From the NCBI GenBank assembly GCA_022606425.2, contig JAHDVF020001469.1, positions 744,001 through 808,000 of the forward strand: 64,000 bases of DNA, written 5' to 3'. The DNA is from Lepidostoma basale. Lineage: Eukaryota > Arthropoda > Insecta > Trichoptera > Lepidostomatidae. Of this stretch, positions 20,068-29,994 are shown in pieces. Every line of letters starts with the position of its first letter. The first letter of the stretch is position 1. Made by a program: the position numbers and the translations under genes. The notes below the pieces were generated by a model, which was not told where the DNA came from, did not search any database, and was given only the letters and a program-made list of their open reading frames with translations.

Positions 20068-20965
20068 GAGCTATGGACTAAGCTGGGCAGCTTTCGGAAA
20101 CACGAGTTACATCCTTAAAAACCGGAAAATACCGATCGACCTGAAACGGAAAGTCTATGAAGCCTGCGTTCTGCCAGTTGGTACTTATGGTCTTGAAACT
20201 GTTGCATTGTCCAAACAAAGTGCCGAGAAACTACGAGTGACCCAAAGACCCATGTAAGGAATAAGCCTAAGAGACAGAGTCAGAAACGATACGGTGAAAG
20301 AAAAAACAAAGGTCACTGACATCATCCACCGGGTGGCGACTCTAAAATGGCAATTACGTAGCCAGAAGCTCAGATGAAATGTGGACAAGAAGACTGACTT
20401 CGAGACCGTGGACGGCAAGGAAAAGTGCAGGGCGAACGCAACTACGGTGGAAGGATGATCTGAACAGACACGTCGAAATAACCTGACATGGAAGCGAATG
20501 GAGGAGGAATTTGTCCAGGAACTAAAAACTAGCTAACTAACTATCACGCCATTTCGCCGGAGGAATAGGCAGAGAGAATGGATCGCCACAATGGCCTGTC
20601 CTGGCATACCTCTCGGGCTTCCTCTACATTCATACATCGTACCATGCACGCACGTCGATTATTCGTGGCCGCCTTTTAATAATTGATTAATTTGGTCATG
20701 CCATGTTTTCCTCGGTCGTCCTCGGCTTCTTTTCCTACTCACCCTGCTTGTGTACAACTTTTTAACCATTCTACTCTCATCCATTCGTTCCATATGTCCA
20801 AACCATCTCAGGGATTTTTTTTTAATTTTATTCATGATGCAGTCATCTGCCTTACATTTCTTTCTTATTTCATCGTTCGGTATTCTATCATACAACGTTT
20901 TCTCGCACATTCTTCTTAGTGATTTGTCCAGGAGTGGACGGGAATAGACTGAGGAAGAAGGAGAA
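20068..20965 (+). mobile_element. LINE-B split by LINE-A3
   Basis: Reads SWAAFGNTSYILKNRKIPID, LKRKVYEACVLPVGTYGLET and AEKLRVTQRPM, then frameshifted C-terminal sequence to 20520. It resumes at 20922 (TTTGTCCAGGAGTGGACGGG) and ends GAGGAAGAAGGAGAAG. The interruption is the LINE-A3 copy. Confidence 0.82.
20521..20921 (-). mobile_element. LINE-A3 insertion with 12-bp TSD
   Basis: ATTTGTCCAGGA is repeated at 20509-20520 and 20922-20933, and LINE-B is continuous once the insert is removed. The minus strand reads TLYDRIPNDEIRKKCKADD, RWFGHMERMDESRMVKKLYT and KRSRGRPRKTWHDQINQLL, defining subfamily A3. The tail is TAACTAACTAG. This is one of the clearest 5'-truncated LINE-A insertions. Confidence 0.9.
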
Positions 20966-21410
20966 GATATTTGTTAAAGCGCGAAAAGTGATTTCTCCTT
21001 TTTCATTATGTATTATATACTCGTATATGTACGTCGGTGGTTATAACCCCTCGCATGCCGAAGTTTTGAAATATTTATGATCGGAGTCCGCAAACTTTGT
21101 CAGCCTTCCGCGAGGATTTCTGTATTGAATAATGCAGGCAAGCGTCCTCCACGCTGAACCACAGCCGGAGGTCAGCGGTTCGCTCCGGTTGGACTCGGCA
21201 AGAAAAAGGTTAACAGTCTTGGCATCATTAATTCACATTTCTTATTTCTGACATTGATGTCATACACAGTCGAACTCGGTTATCACGACCACGGAAATAG
21301 CGAGATCTCGGATGCAACGAGGAAATATTCATTGTCATTTTAGTTTATGATTATTGTCATTATGGTTAGTCCTGGCGCTCTCTAGCTGCCGGACGTTTTT
21401 TCAAATAGCT
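20966..21410. other. No gene seen
   Basis: Non-coding. GCCGGAGGTCAGCGGTTCGC at 21160-21190 is GC-rich but unassigned. Confidence 0.4.
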
Positions 21411-21922
21411 AAACTAACTTTCCATCACGCCGTCTCCCCGGAGGGGTAGGCAGAAAGAATGGAACGCCACACTGTTCTGTCCTGACATACGTCTCTCGAT
21501 TCCTCTACATTCATACATCTTGTCATGCACGCACGTCGATTTTTCCGACTCCTCACGTGACCGACATTCAATATTTGATTGATTTGATCGTGCCACGTTT
21601 TCCTCGGCCTTCCTCTATTTCTAGCTCCGTTCACGCCGTTTACATATACCATCTTTACCATTCTGTCTTCACTCATTCTTTCCATGTGTCCAAACCATCT
21701 TAATGACCCTTTCCTTATTTTGTTCATGACACTTTCATTCGCACCACATTCACTTCTTATACTTGCATTTGTCACTCTATCATAAACAGATTTGCCACAC
21801 ATTCGTCTTAGAGATCTCATTTCTACTGCATTTATTCTACTTTCATCTTTCTTTTGCCAGTTCCATGCTTCACTTCCATACATAAGGGTCGGCACAAGAA
21901 CACTATTGTGCACTGCCATCTT
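21411..21922 (-). mobile_element. LINE-A, 164-residue open frame
   Basis: Reads MAVHNSVLVPTLMYGSEAWN, RRMCGKSVYDRVTNASIRSE, RWFGHMERMSEDRMVKMVYV and NRGRPRKTWHDQINQILNVG, ending SAYPSGETA. The repeat AATAGCT flanks it as a possible 7-bp TSD. It is nearly identical to 22384-22793 and 54402-54815, so this subgroup expanded recently. Confidence 0.85.
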
Positions 21923-22383
21923 GCTATTGCAATAGCTCCCCAGTTAAATAAAATTTTGAGGGTCTGAGTACTCCATTTGCGTCTATTTAACATCTATTAT
22001 CACCTTTTAATGAATCAAACAAATCTGTGTATCCAAAATTAATTATTTACGTATAGTTTCAGTGAAAAGAACAAATTAAGTTGAAATACGTGAAAGTTTT
22101 AAATATAAAGTGCATCGTGTAAACGTCTCTAAACGGCTATTTCCGAGTCGAGACCTCAAAGATGGTTGCCACATGTGTGTCCGAGTGTCCAGTGAATTGC
22201 GTGAAGTGCAACAGGATGATTTATGAGGGAACGCCCAAATTCTTGGAAATAATTTGTTAACTTTTACTATGTGCCAAAACATTAAGATTGATAAAACGGA
22301 GCATCTTCTACAGCGCCCTTGAGATGAGCAATTCATAAAAATGGCGCTTTATAAATTATCCAATTTATTATAACAAACAAGAA
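21923..22383. other. No gene seen
   Basis: Non-coding. The 86-residue minus frame at 22076-22336 has no recognisable domain. Confidence 0.4.
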
Positions 22384-22793
22384 TAAATGCAGTAGAAATG
22401 AGATCTCTAAGACGAATATGTGGCAAATCTGTATATGATAGAGTGACAAATGCAAGTATAAGAAGCGAATGTGGCGCGAACGAAAGTGTTATGAACAAAA
22501 TGAGGAAAGGGTCATTAAGATGGTTTGGACACATGGAAAGAATGAGTGAAGACAGAATGGTAAAGATGGTATATGTAAACGGCGTGAACGGAGCTAGAAA
22601 TAGAGGAAGGCCGAGGAAAACGTGGCACGATCAAATCAACCAAATATTGAATGTCGGTTACGTGAGGAGTCGGAGAAATCGACTTGCGTGCATGACAAGA
22701 TGTATGAATGTAGAGGAAGCGAGAGAAGTGTGTCAGGACAGAACTCCGGGGAGACGGCGTGATGGTAAGTTAGTTAGTTAGTTAGTTACAACA
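22384..22793 (+). mobile_element. LINE-A, 3' end slightly deleted
   Basis: Open frame from RINAVEMRSLRRICGKSVYD to CQDRTPGRRRDG. About 45 bp before the stop are deleted compared with 21411-21922. The tail is GTTAGTTAGTTAGTTA and meets the opposite-strand LINE-A2 tail at 22794. Confidence 0.83.
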
Positions 22794-23560
22794 ACAAACC
22801 ATCACGCTGTTTCCCCGCAGGAATAGGCAGAGAGAATGGACACCCACACTACTCTATCCTGACACACCTCTCTAGCTTCCTCCACATTCATACAGAGAGT
22901 CATACACGCACGTCCATTCTTCCGGCTTCTGACAAGACCAACCATTAAAATTTAATTGATTTCGTCATGCCATGATTTCTTCGGTATACCTCGACTCCGT
23001 ACTCCATTTGCATCGTTAACGTATACTTTTTTAGCCATTCTTTCTTCACCAATGCGCTGCATATGTCCGAACCAACGCAGCGATCCTTTCATAATTAATC
23101 CCGAGTGGTAAGTGCATTGACTGCCCCCCCTGAAGGTTCCGGGTTCGATTCCCGGTGAGGGCAGTGTGATTGTCACACTGTCTTTGGTCTGGTGTAGAAT
23201 TCTCGTGAAAATAAAATGGCGATAGATTAGCTACCTATCACATGTCACGAGAATCACTATGTTAGCTATAGTACCCTTTACATCGATTTGGCTCTTTCTG
23301 TCAAGATGTAAAGAGCGATTCAACAAAATAATAATAATAATAATAATTTTGTTCATAACACCTTCTTTCGCTCTACATTCCTTTCTAATATCAGCATTTG
23401 AGATTCTGTCGTACATCGTTCTACCACACAGACGCTTAGGGACCTCTTCTCAACCGCATTTATTCTGCTCTCATCTTTCTTCTACCAGTTCCATGCTTCG
23501 CTTCCATACATAAGGGTTGGGACCAGAACTCTATTGTGAACGGCCATTTTCGCTTTCATT
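22794..23560 (-). mobile_element. LINE-A2 interrupted by SINE-1
   Basis: LINE-A2 (CCATCACGCTGTTTCCCCGC to CGATCCTTTCATAATT) is cut at about 23097 and resumes at 23346 with TTTTGTTCATAACACCTTCT, continuing to GGGTTGGGACCAGAAC. RGIPKKSWHDEIN and WFGHMQRIGEERMAKKVYVN are readable. Confidence 0.82.
23098..23345 (+). mobile_element. SINE-1, tRNA-derived, inserted in LINE-A2
   Basis: Head CCCGAGTGGTAAGTGCATTG (A-box part) and GGTTCGATTCCCGGTGAGGG (B box GGTTCGATTCC). The body is GTGATTGTCACACTGTCTTT, GTGACATGTGATAGG-type sequence, and the conserved TGTAAAGAGCGATTCAACAA, then (AAT)n. About 245 bp, nearly full length. Confidence 0.88.
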
Positions 23561-23735
23561 GATAAGTTCTTATGATTTTGTCCGTACGCTTTTATAACGA
23601 GCTACTTCTCGAGCATATAATATCGTCAATTTTTTTTTTTAATTGTTAACATATCGATCGTTTAAAAACAATCACTATCGACCAGTTTATCAATATATTA
23701 ATTTTACTTAATGATGCATTGAATCTTTTTCTTTC

Positions 23736-24500
23736 GGTGCCGTGTCAGGCCCCCAACTTTGGCGATCACTATAGCAAAGGCATCTCTATCCTGCGCCACT
23801 TGTAACAGGTTCTGAACTCTTGTTATTGATGTTCTGCAGCCAGGACAGCTGCCTTCCACCAACTCCCCGACGTCGCTCCACTTTACTCATTAATATCAGT
23901 CGAATGAGGTGGTATTTTTCTCCCCTTAGCACATGACCCAAATATCAGACCTTTCTAATTTTCACACTTGACAACAAGCTCTCTACTATCTCTGGCTCTC
24001 TGTAGTACGTTTGCATTACTGACCCTATCAGTCCGCGGTATACGGAGCATTCTGCGGTATATCCACATCTCGAACGCTTCTACTAGCTGGCCATATCTGT
24101 CGGAGAACCGACAGCCGATGGGGAAGACGGGTTCGGGAGTGGAGACCGCGCACAGGATTCCGTAGAGTTGGACGTCCCCCTGCCCGCTGGACCGACGATC
24201 TAAAGAGGATTGCTGGACTTAGATGGATGGGAGCGGCAATGGATAGGGGCCGGTGGCGGGCTTTGGGAGAGGCCTACATTCAGCAGTGGATGACAGACGG
24301 CTGATGATGATGAACGCTTCTAACCGGTTCATTACATTCACTTTCAGAGTCCAGGTTTCGCAGCCATATAATAGAACACACCATTTATAACATTTAATCA
24401 TTGTATGTCGGAGTTTCAAGTTAAGATTATCGTTGCAAAATAATGTTCTCATTTTATTAAATGCAGCTCGTGCAACTTCAATCATTTTGCCAGCTAGCTT
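23736..24500 (-). mobile_element. LINE-D split by LINE-E
   Basis: The minus strand matches the LINE-D frame at 31555-32040 in reverse order: AAFNKMRTLFCNDNLNLKLR, CYKWCVLLYGCETWTLKVN, then after the insert IYRRMLRIPRTDRVSN. It is interrupted at 24083-24311. The 3' end has the GCCGTGTCAGGCCCCCAACT-type family terminus. Confidence 0.8.
24083..24311 (+). mobile_element. LINE-E insertion with 11-bp TSD
   Basis: GAACGCTTCTA is repeated at 24072-24082 and 24312-24322. The insert reads GWPYLSENRQPMGKTG in one frame and, in the coding frame, RTDGRWGRRVREWRPRTG-type residues to EAYIQQWMTDG and a stop, with a (GATGAT)n tail. It is 229 bp of an RTE-like LINE C-terminus. Confidence 0.88.
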
Positions 24501-24625
24501 AGCGATACCGGTTTAATCGAAATAAAGACAATAAGTGTAAGTAGTTAATAGGAAAAATATCGATTTATTTAATTATTATGTAAAATGAACTTCCTTCAAG
24601 AGATTTCAGTAAAATCATTAGTCTA
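24490..24625 (+). repeat. Repeat P copy
   Basis: TCGAAATAAAGACAATAAGT and TTAATTATTATGTAAAATGA, then CTTCCTTCAAGAGATTTCAG, as at 3560-3760. Confidence 0.6.
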
Positions 24626-25014
24626 AAAATCTACGAGTATTATCTACTAGTAGTAAGATGAAAAAGCAGTATTTTTAAAATGTAACTTCGTTTTAAATAA
24701 ATAAGAACATTAGCAAAGCTACTATTTACAATACATACCAACAAATATCATCTGCGATATGGGGTAGTATTATTGTTGCACTCGCCGCCCTTAGCTCGTT
24801 CGAGGGTTAATTATTCAGTTTTTAATTTGCGCCCCATCCCTGTAATCTGACGAAACCGTTAAATCCCGCTACACTTTGACGAGTCGTAATTCTGGCGGAG
24901 TTGCCTTCACACCTATAATAGCTACCCCCGCCGCATCCATCACTATCTGCGCACTGGATAAGGGATGATAACCCACCATCTACCCAAACTTAATGTTTGA
25001 CTTGAAGAATGATT
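24626..25014. other. No gene seen
   Basis: Non-coding sequence without a recognised repeat. Confidence 0.4.
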
Positions 25015-25177
25015 TGAAAATGAGGTCTCTTAGACAAATGTATGTTTAATCTATATATGATTTTGTCAAATGACAACATTGTAAGAAAATACAGTGCGAA
25101 AAAAACCGTTATGGATAAAATAATGAAATCGTCATTTAGATACTTTGGACACGTGGAAAGAATGCACGAAGAAAGAA
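25015..25177 (+). mobile_element. LINE-A, old fragment
   Basis: Reads KTVMDKIMKSSFRYFGHVER MHEERK after a frameshift from MRSLRQM. It is strongly diverged and stops where SINE-2 begins. Confidence 0.65.
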
Positions 25178-25275
25178 AGCAGAAAATAGCTCATTATTAT
25201 GACGAAGGAACCCAAGTCCCCTGGATCAGGAGCCAAGCGTTCTGTTCCCTAGACCACCACCCGATGTTTTAATGA
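25178..25275 (-). mobile_element. SINE-2 head, tRNA-like
   Basis: On the minus strand: GGGTGGTGGTCTAGGGAACA, GAACGCTTGGCTCCTGATCC and GACTTGGGTTC. This is the tRNA-like head also at 32100-32165, followed in both by ATAATAATGAGCTATTTTCT. Confidence 0.65.
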
Positions 25276-25399
25276 TTTCGTATTTATGCTCTCGTTAAAG
25301 ATTATAACACAATTGATTTAAATTCTTAGAGTAAGTCTTTAAAAAGTCGTTGCAGGAAGTTCTGTTAAGTTTTATAGTATTCGTTGATTATTTAATACT
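25276..25399. other. Short spacer
   Basis: AATTGATTTAAATTCTTAGA GTAAGTC resembles the sequence after the SINE-2 head at 32255. Otherwise unassigned. Confidence 0.35.
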
Positions 25400-25905
25400 T
25401 ATAAAGCCGATGTTGTCCTCTGTTGAACGCGGTCTCCTCGGAGATCGACGTCTTTAATTTTAGTGAATGTACGTTCAGGGGACAAATACACTCGACTTTA
25501 GAAATATCTTGTCTTCCTAATGTCGAACCATCTCTAATGTATTTCTGGTCTAATGTGTATAATATTTTACCTGTACTCAATAGATGCCTTAAACATTTAT
25601 GCTGTTTGTAATGTCTTGTCTGAAGTGGCAATGGGCTGGCCATGTCTGTCGGAGAACCGACGGCCGATGGGGGAGACGGGCTCTGGAGTGGAGACCGCGT
25701 GCAGGATTCCGCAGAGTTGGACGTCCCCCTGCCTGCTGGACCGACGATCTGAAGAGGATTGCTGGACATGGATGGATAGAAGCGGCAATGGATAGGGGGC
25801 GGTGGCGTTCTTTGGGAGAGACCTACATTCAGCAGTGGATGACAGACGGCTGATGATGATGAATGTCGTTTGAGTAAATAAACTGATTTGATTGATTGAT
25901 TGATT
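25400..25905 (+). mobile_element. LINE-K 3' end split by LINE-E
   Basis: LINE-K reads NAVSSEIDVFNFSECTFRGQ and runs to TGTTTGTAATGTCTTG. It resumes at 25863 with GTTTGAGTAAATAAACTGAT TTGATTGATTGATTG. The LINE-E insert sits 30 bp from the LINE-K terminus. Confidence 0.8.
25617..25862 (+). mobile_element. LINE-E insertion, open 75-residue C-terminus
   Basis: Reads LKWQWAGHVCRRTDGRWGRR ALEWRPRAGFRRVGRPPACW TDDLKRIAG, then RWRSLGETYIQQWMTDG and a stop, with tail GATGATGATGAATGTC. The repeat AATGTC on both sides is a possible short TSD. Confidence 0.85.
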
Positions 25906-26484
25906 GGTGTCCACCAGATTTCTCCATACACTCCTTTCTTGTGCCTTCTGCATTCACTAGCATTTTTTCTTATGTTTTCAGACCATCGTATGGGGGTCTT
26001 CCTCTACTTCTTCTATTATATCTTCACGAGGTCGCAACTCCACTTATTTATGACACGTTTAATATGCGTTAAAAAATTAACGTTTTCTTACGCGTGTGTT
26101 ACAGTGGAGCAAGCGTGTTGAGTTATCTGGCAATAAATTTTTATCCCCGTTAAAGTACGCGCGCAGGACCCAGTTTGGTGCCTTGAGGAACTCCGTGCGG
26201 CGTTTCTCGCGGGCGGCCCGTCGGCGGGTCCCTTTACGGCGTTATTATCGCGGCCAAATTGCGGCAACCACTCTGCGCCGGCACGTGTCTGGGCCGCTTT
26301 ATGCCCGCCGTCGGTGTCGAATTAGGAAAACTTGAAACACGTGTCCCGTTCTGACGTCTTGGACACTATGCCGGATCGCGGAAGTTTCTCGATGCGATAC
26401 GATTCTCTTATGATAAGTTTTGTTAGTCTGTCAATTGTTATACTGTACTTGAGTTGTTTATAGAAATCTCAAACACCTTTTTTT
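25906..26484. other. No identified gene; arginine-rich open frame at 26096-26335
   Basis: A GC-rich block (26150-26330) gives a 79-residue + frame rich in Arg and Ala with no domain I know. Strong composition bias may explain the open frame. Flanks are non-coding. Confidence 0.35.
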
Positions 26485-26590
26485 TTAAATCGTTCGTTTT
26501 CTAGAAGTTTTATCGTTTGTTAAGGGAGTTAAGGGAGTAACAAGTTTCGCTTTGAAAGGACATTATCAAATATCGAAAGAATTTGCGACA
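26485..26590 (-). repeat. PH-L, degraded copy
   Basis: GTTTTCTAGAAGTTTTATCG, then ACAAGTTTCGCTTTGAAAGG ACATTATCAAAT. It is a diverged version of the family with the core in minus orientation. Confidence 0.55.
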
Positions 26591-26639
26591 CACCCATAAA
26601 ATATATTAAAATTGTTTATCTTACTTTCTCATCATCATA

Positions 26640-27250
26640 ATATAATAATCTTCTTCTTCTTCTTCTGTTCTCCAGAGTGTTGCTCCTCCTGTGAGGTAGA
26701 CTCCCAGCTGTCCTTCCATCTTTTAGGAGGTCTTCCACGAGGACGAGTCTCATGAGGTTGATTATGTAGTGCAATATAGGGAATCTGGTGGTATCCATTC
26801 TTTGAAGATGCCCGTACCAGTCTCTTTTTCGCTGTCTGCTCCATCTTATAATATCCTCAACCTCACATATCTCTCTTATTATGGTGATTCTCACGCGATC
26901 TCTCAGCGCCTTGCCTGCTATCATCATCGGTGTCTTCATCTCAGAAGTCCTAAAAACTTGTTTGGTCCTTACTGTGTCTGCCCTTGCTTCGACGCCATAT
27001 GTTATTATTGATCTTACGCATGCTTCATAGATTCTCATCTTACTCTTCATGGCCATGTCTTTGTTTTTCCATATTGTGGAATTTAGAGTGCCAAAGATTG
27101 CAGCTGCCTTGTTTACTTGGGCTTGTATTTCTTCCCGCAGATCAGCTCCTCCCACTAGCTTTATGCCTAGATAATTGAAGGTCCTGACCTGTTCTATGGG
27201 TTGATTTTCTATAACCAGGTTACATGTTTTGGATGTTTTAGAAATATAAT
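26640..27250 (-). mobile_element. LINE-C, 216-residue open frame
   Basis: Reads NLVIENQPIEQVRTFNYLGI KLVGGADLREEIQAQVNKAA, ITYGVEARADTVRTKQVFRT SEMKTPMMIAGKALRDRVRI and IIRWSRQRKRDWYGHLQRM. The coding frame then shifts to GRPPKRWKDSWESTSQEE. The tail on the minus strand is (GAA)n at 26650-26662. It is a second LINE-C subfamily, distinct from 9350-10085. Confidence 0.83.
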
Positions 27251-27594
27251 AATAATAATAATACAATAATTATAATTATAATAATATGCTAACTTTTAAA
27301 GCGCCGTTTTTCTGATGTAATCACCTCAAGGACGGATTAAGCCGTGTTTTAAATCTAAAAATCTAAATATGAACGCTGCATCTGATATTCGCGATCGGAG
27401 AAAGTAGAATAGAACAAAATATACAGTTTTTAATTGGGTACGAAATGTGAAAAAGATGAGTTTTCAGCTTAGATCTGACATCTGTCGGATCGGAGATTGT
27501 TCAAAGCTGATGGGCCTGATTTAGGTCATGGGCAAAGAAGAGGGAAAACGACCACAAGGACAACCACCAAGCCGCTGGTCTTTCATAAGCTGCA
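27251..27594. other. No gene seen
   Basis: AT-rich start, then unassigned sequence with residual LINE-like composition from 27490. Confidence 0.4.
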
Positions 27595-27860
27595 GCCTGG
27601 GGACTAACGGGTGACAGGAGCTCATGTACTGCATGGGGGGAAATATCACCTTCTCCTGTACTGAATGGGAAAATTGATTGACGCCGAGGGCCCGGTAGGA
27701 GACAGATATCCTGGCTGCGAAACATAAGGGAGTGGACCGGCATCTTAAATCTGGAAGAGCTATTCCGAGCGGCACAGGACAGGGACAGGTTCGCCGTGGT
27801 GATCGCCAACGTTGGGTGGACCCTACAGGGCACTTGAAGAAGAAGAAGAAGAAGTGATAA
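27595..27860 (+). mobile_element. LINE-D2 3' end with (GAA)n tail
   Basis: Reads GRRQISWLRNIREWTGILNL EELFRAAQDRDRFAVVIANV GWTLQGT and a stop, then GAAGAAGAAGAAGAAG. The upstream part is frameshifted (ELMYCMGGNITFSCTEW region). The same subfamily is inserted at 33846-34151. Confidence 0.8.
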
Positions 27861-28079
27861 TTTATCAATGATCTCTCAAGAAAGTACGAAGAGGATGAGA
27901 AGAGCGAATGAAGTATTCCGAAGCAGTCCTCAAGGTCCGATAAAGTCGCAATCACACGGAGTATACACGATGCTACGGTTTTACGGCGCATAAACTGCGG
28001 CAGACGTCCGATTCCGCGCCACACAGCGCAATCCGACGCGCGCATATCTTGCTCATTTTATTTTTATTCTTAACTAACT

Positions 28080-28150
28080 ACGAGCGAGGCTGATAAAAGG
28101 GCGCCGCTACGCCCTATAACAGCCTCGGGTATGTGGCGGGAACTTCTATG
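28080..28150 (+). repeat. Repeat O copy
   Basis: GCGAGGCTGATAAAAGGGCG, CCGCTACGCCCTATAACAGC, CTCGGGTATGTGGCGGGAAC. A close match to 5310-5395. Confidence 0.65.
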
Positions 28151-28164
28151 TTCCTTTAAAAATA

Positions 28165-28310
28165 AAAATAAACTGACTAACTAACCATCACGCCGTCTCC
28201 CCGAAGGGGTAAGCAGAAAGAATGGACTGCCACGCTTTTCTTTCCTAACATATTTCTCTTGTTTCCTCGACATTCATACATCGTGTCATGCACGCGCGTC
28301 GATTTCAAAT
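28165..28310 (-). mobile_element. LINE-A 3' end
   Basis: CTAACTAACCATCACGCCGT through CATGCACGCGCGTCGATTTC, then unrelated AT-rich sequence. Short 5'-truncated copy. Confidence 0.75.
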
Positions 28311-28389
28311 ATAAAACCGTTGATTTTTTATGTATATAATTATATATTTTCTTAATCCTTATTACAAAAATAATGTTCACGTATTCTAA

Positions 28390-28735
28390 CTAAACTAACT
28401 AACCACCACGCCGTTTCCCGGGAGGCAGAGAGAATGGATCGCCACATTGTTCTATCCCGATATAAACCTCGCGCCTCTTCTAAATTCACACATCGTGACA
28501 TGCACGCTCGTCGATTGTTCCTACTTCGAACATGGCCGCCTCTCAGTAATGGATTAATTTGGTCATGCCATGTCTTCCTTGGCCTTACTCGACTTCGGTA
28601 AAAATCGACGAACGTGCATGTTACGATATATGAATGTAGAGAAATCTCAAGAGGTGTGTCAGGGCAAAGCAGTATGGTTCTCTCTGCCTACCACTCCTAG
28701 AAAACAACGTGATAGTTTGTTAGTTAGTTTTTACG
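28390..28735. mobile_element. Two LINE-A3 ends fused as an inverted pair
   Basis: 28390-28603 is a minus-strand 3' end (ACTAACCACCACGCCGTTTC to TCTTCCTTGGCCTTACTCGA). 28604-28735 is a plus-strand 3' end (AAATCGACGAACGTGCATGT to GTTAGTTAGTT). Both carry the same subfamily differences. They meet within the family with no spacer. Confidence 0.7.
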
Positions 28736-28784
28736 CCACTGGTTATATGTAATGTTTTAGTATTTTTAATTTGAATAATTAAAT

Positions 28785-29000
28785 AATTAATACGAAAGAA
28801 AACGGCTGTTTTCTAGAAGTTTTATTGTATTTTATGGGAATGACATATTTCGCCTTTCTAAGGCATTATCAAATGTTTTATTATGGAGTTTTACATCAAT
28901 GTTCAAGAAACGTGTTTGTTTTAATATATAACATATTAATTATTCATTAAATATGGAATTTTACATCATTGTTCAAGAAACAATAAATGAATTATTATAT
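28785..29000 (-). repeat. PH-L copy
   Basis: GTTTTCTAGAAGTTTTATTG, then GACATATTTCGCCTTTCTAA GGCATTATCAAATG, then two copies of TTTTACATCA.TGTTCAAGAA A. The core is in minus orientation, with a partly duplicated end. Confidence 0.65.
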
Positions 29001-29344
29001 ATCGGGCACCAAATCTCATTAAAATTGGTGCCAATTATGTATAAATTTTCCGCTACAGTCACGTGACCGCAACGGCAACAGCAGCATTTGTATATTGTGT
29101 GTTCTTGCTCCATTTTTAAGGCACGCTTTAGGGTCGCGCATGTGTTTTACGACGCGTCCCTTGAACAGGGCGCAGATCGCCCATTGAGTATGGCGATCTC
29201 TCGAGATGAATAAATGTGTTCGCACTTCGCAGTTCGTATTCACGGCTCGGCCCGTGTGCGGTTATGTGGCGCGGTATTCGAATCAGAGGAGAATTTAAGA
29301 CAGATCCGCTACTATTATTTTTACACAATTAGTATCCGCTCTTG
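29001..29344. other. No gene seen
   Basis: GC-richer non-coding sequence. Short open frames here carry no recognisable domain. Confidence 0.4.
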
Positions 29345-29415
29345 GTCCTCTTGGTGCTGAGACAAGAAATAGAGGACGAGTAAAACGTGGCACGATCAAA
29401 TCAATCAAAATATTA
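29345..29415 (+). mobile_element. LINE-A internal scrap
   Basis: AGAAATAGAGGACGAGTAAA ACGTGGCACGATCAAATCAA encodes RNRGRVKRGTIKS-type residues of the family. No tail is present. Confidence 0.55.
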
Positions 29416-29569
29416 TTATCTTGATAGGGATCAACCGGACGACCAGTGAAACGAACGTTCCTTTTGATACAATTTATTATGATTCAGTGGTGACAGGCAG
29501 ACAGAAATATACAGTAGATCTGTAGGTTATTGACCTCGCAGGTAAAGTACGAAATGCATGACCCACATA

Positions 29570-29795
29570 AGTGACCTTCGTGGCAGAGTGGTTACGAGCT
29601 CTGACTTCCATGTTGAAGGTCCTGGGTTCGATTCCCGGCGATGGCAGTGTGATTGTTACACTGTCTTTGGTCTGGTGTAGAATTCACGTGACAATAAAAT
29701 GGCGATAGATTGGCTACCTATCACATGTCACGAGAATCAATATAATAGCTAAAAAATAAAAATTGTACACAGTAATTGGGTCCAAACGACCTGTT
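29570..29795 (+). mobile_element. SINE-1 with alternative 3' end
   Basis: Head TTCGTGGCAGAGTGGTTACG AGC, B box GGGTTCGATTCCCGGCGATG, body TGTGATTGTTACACTGTCTT. After CACGAGAATCAATATAATAG it diverges from other copies and continues AATTGTACACAGTAATTGGG TCCAAACGACCTGTTGT. The copy at 35385-35592 has the same alternative end. Confidence 0.85.
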
Positions 29796-29994
29796 GTGTC
29801 GCAATGGACTTCGACTGCTATACCAGCATATTTCATGATGAAATACATTCCATCGACAACCAAAACACCTGACGCTGCACCTACATATCGCAATGATGAA
29901 ATACATTGCACGGTCAAAAGTGATGAATCAGGGCCCGGATTCATTCACACAGGTCACTAGAAATTTTCCAGCAGAGCATCGTGTGCAAAGGAAG

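Noticed and set aside
29575..29645. Possible tRNA gene
   Set aside because: The A and B boxes are there, but the same head with the same non-tRNA body recurs at 23098, 35725 and 48612, so it is a SINE. The cloverleaf is incomplete.
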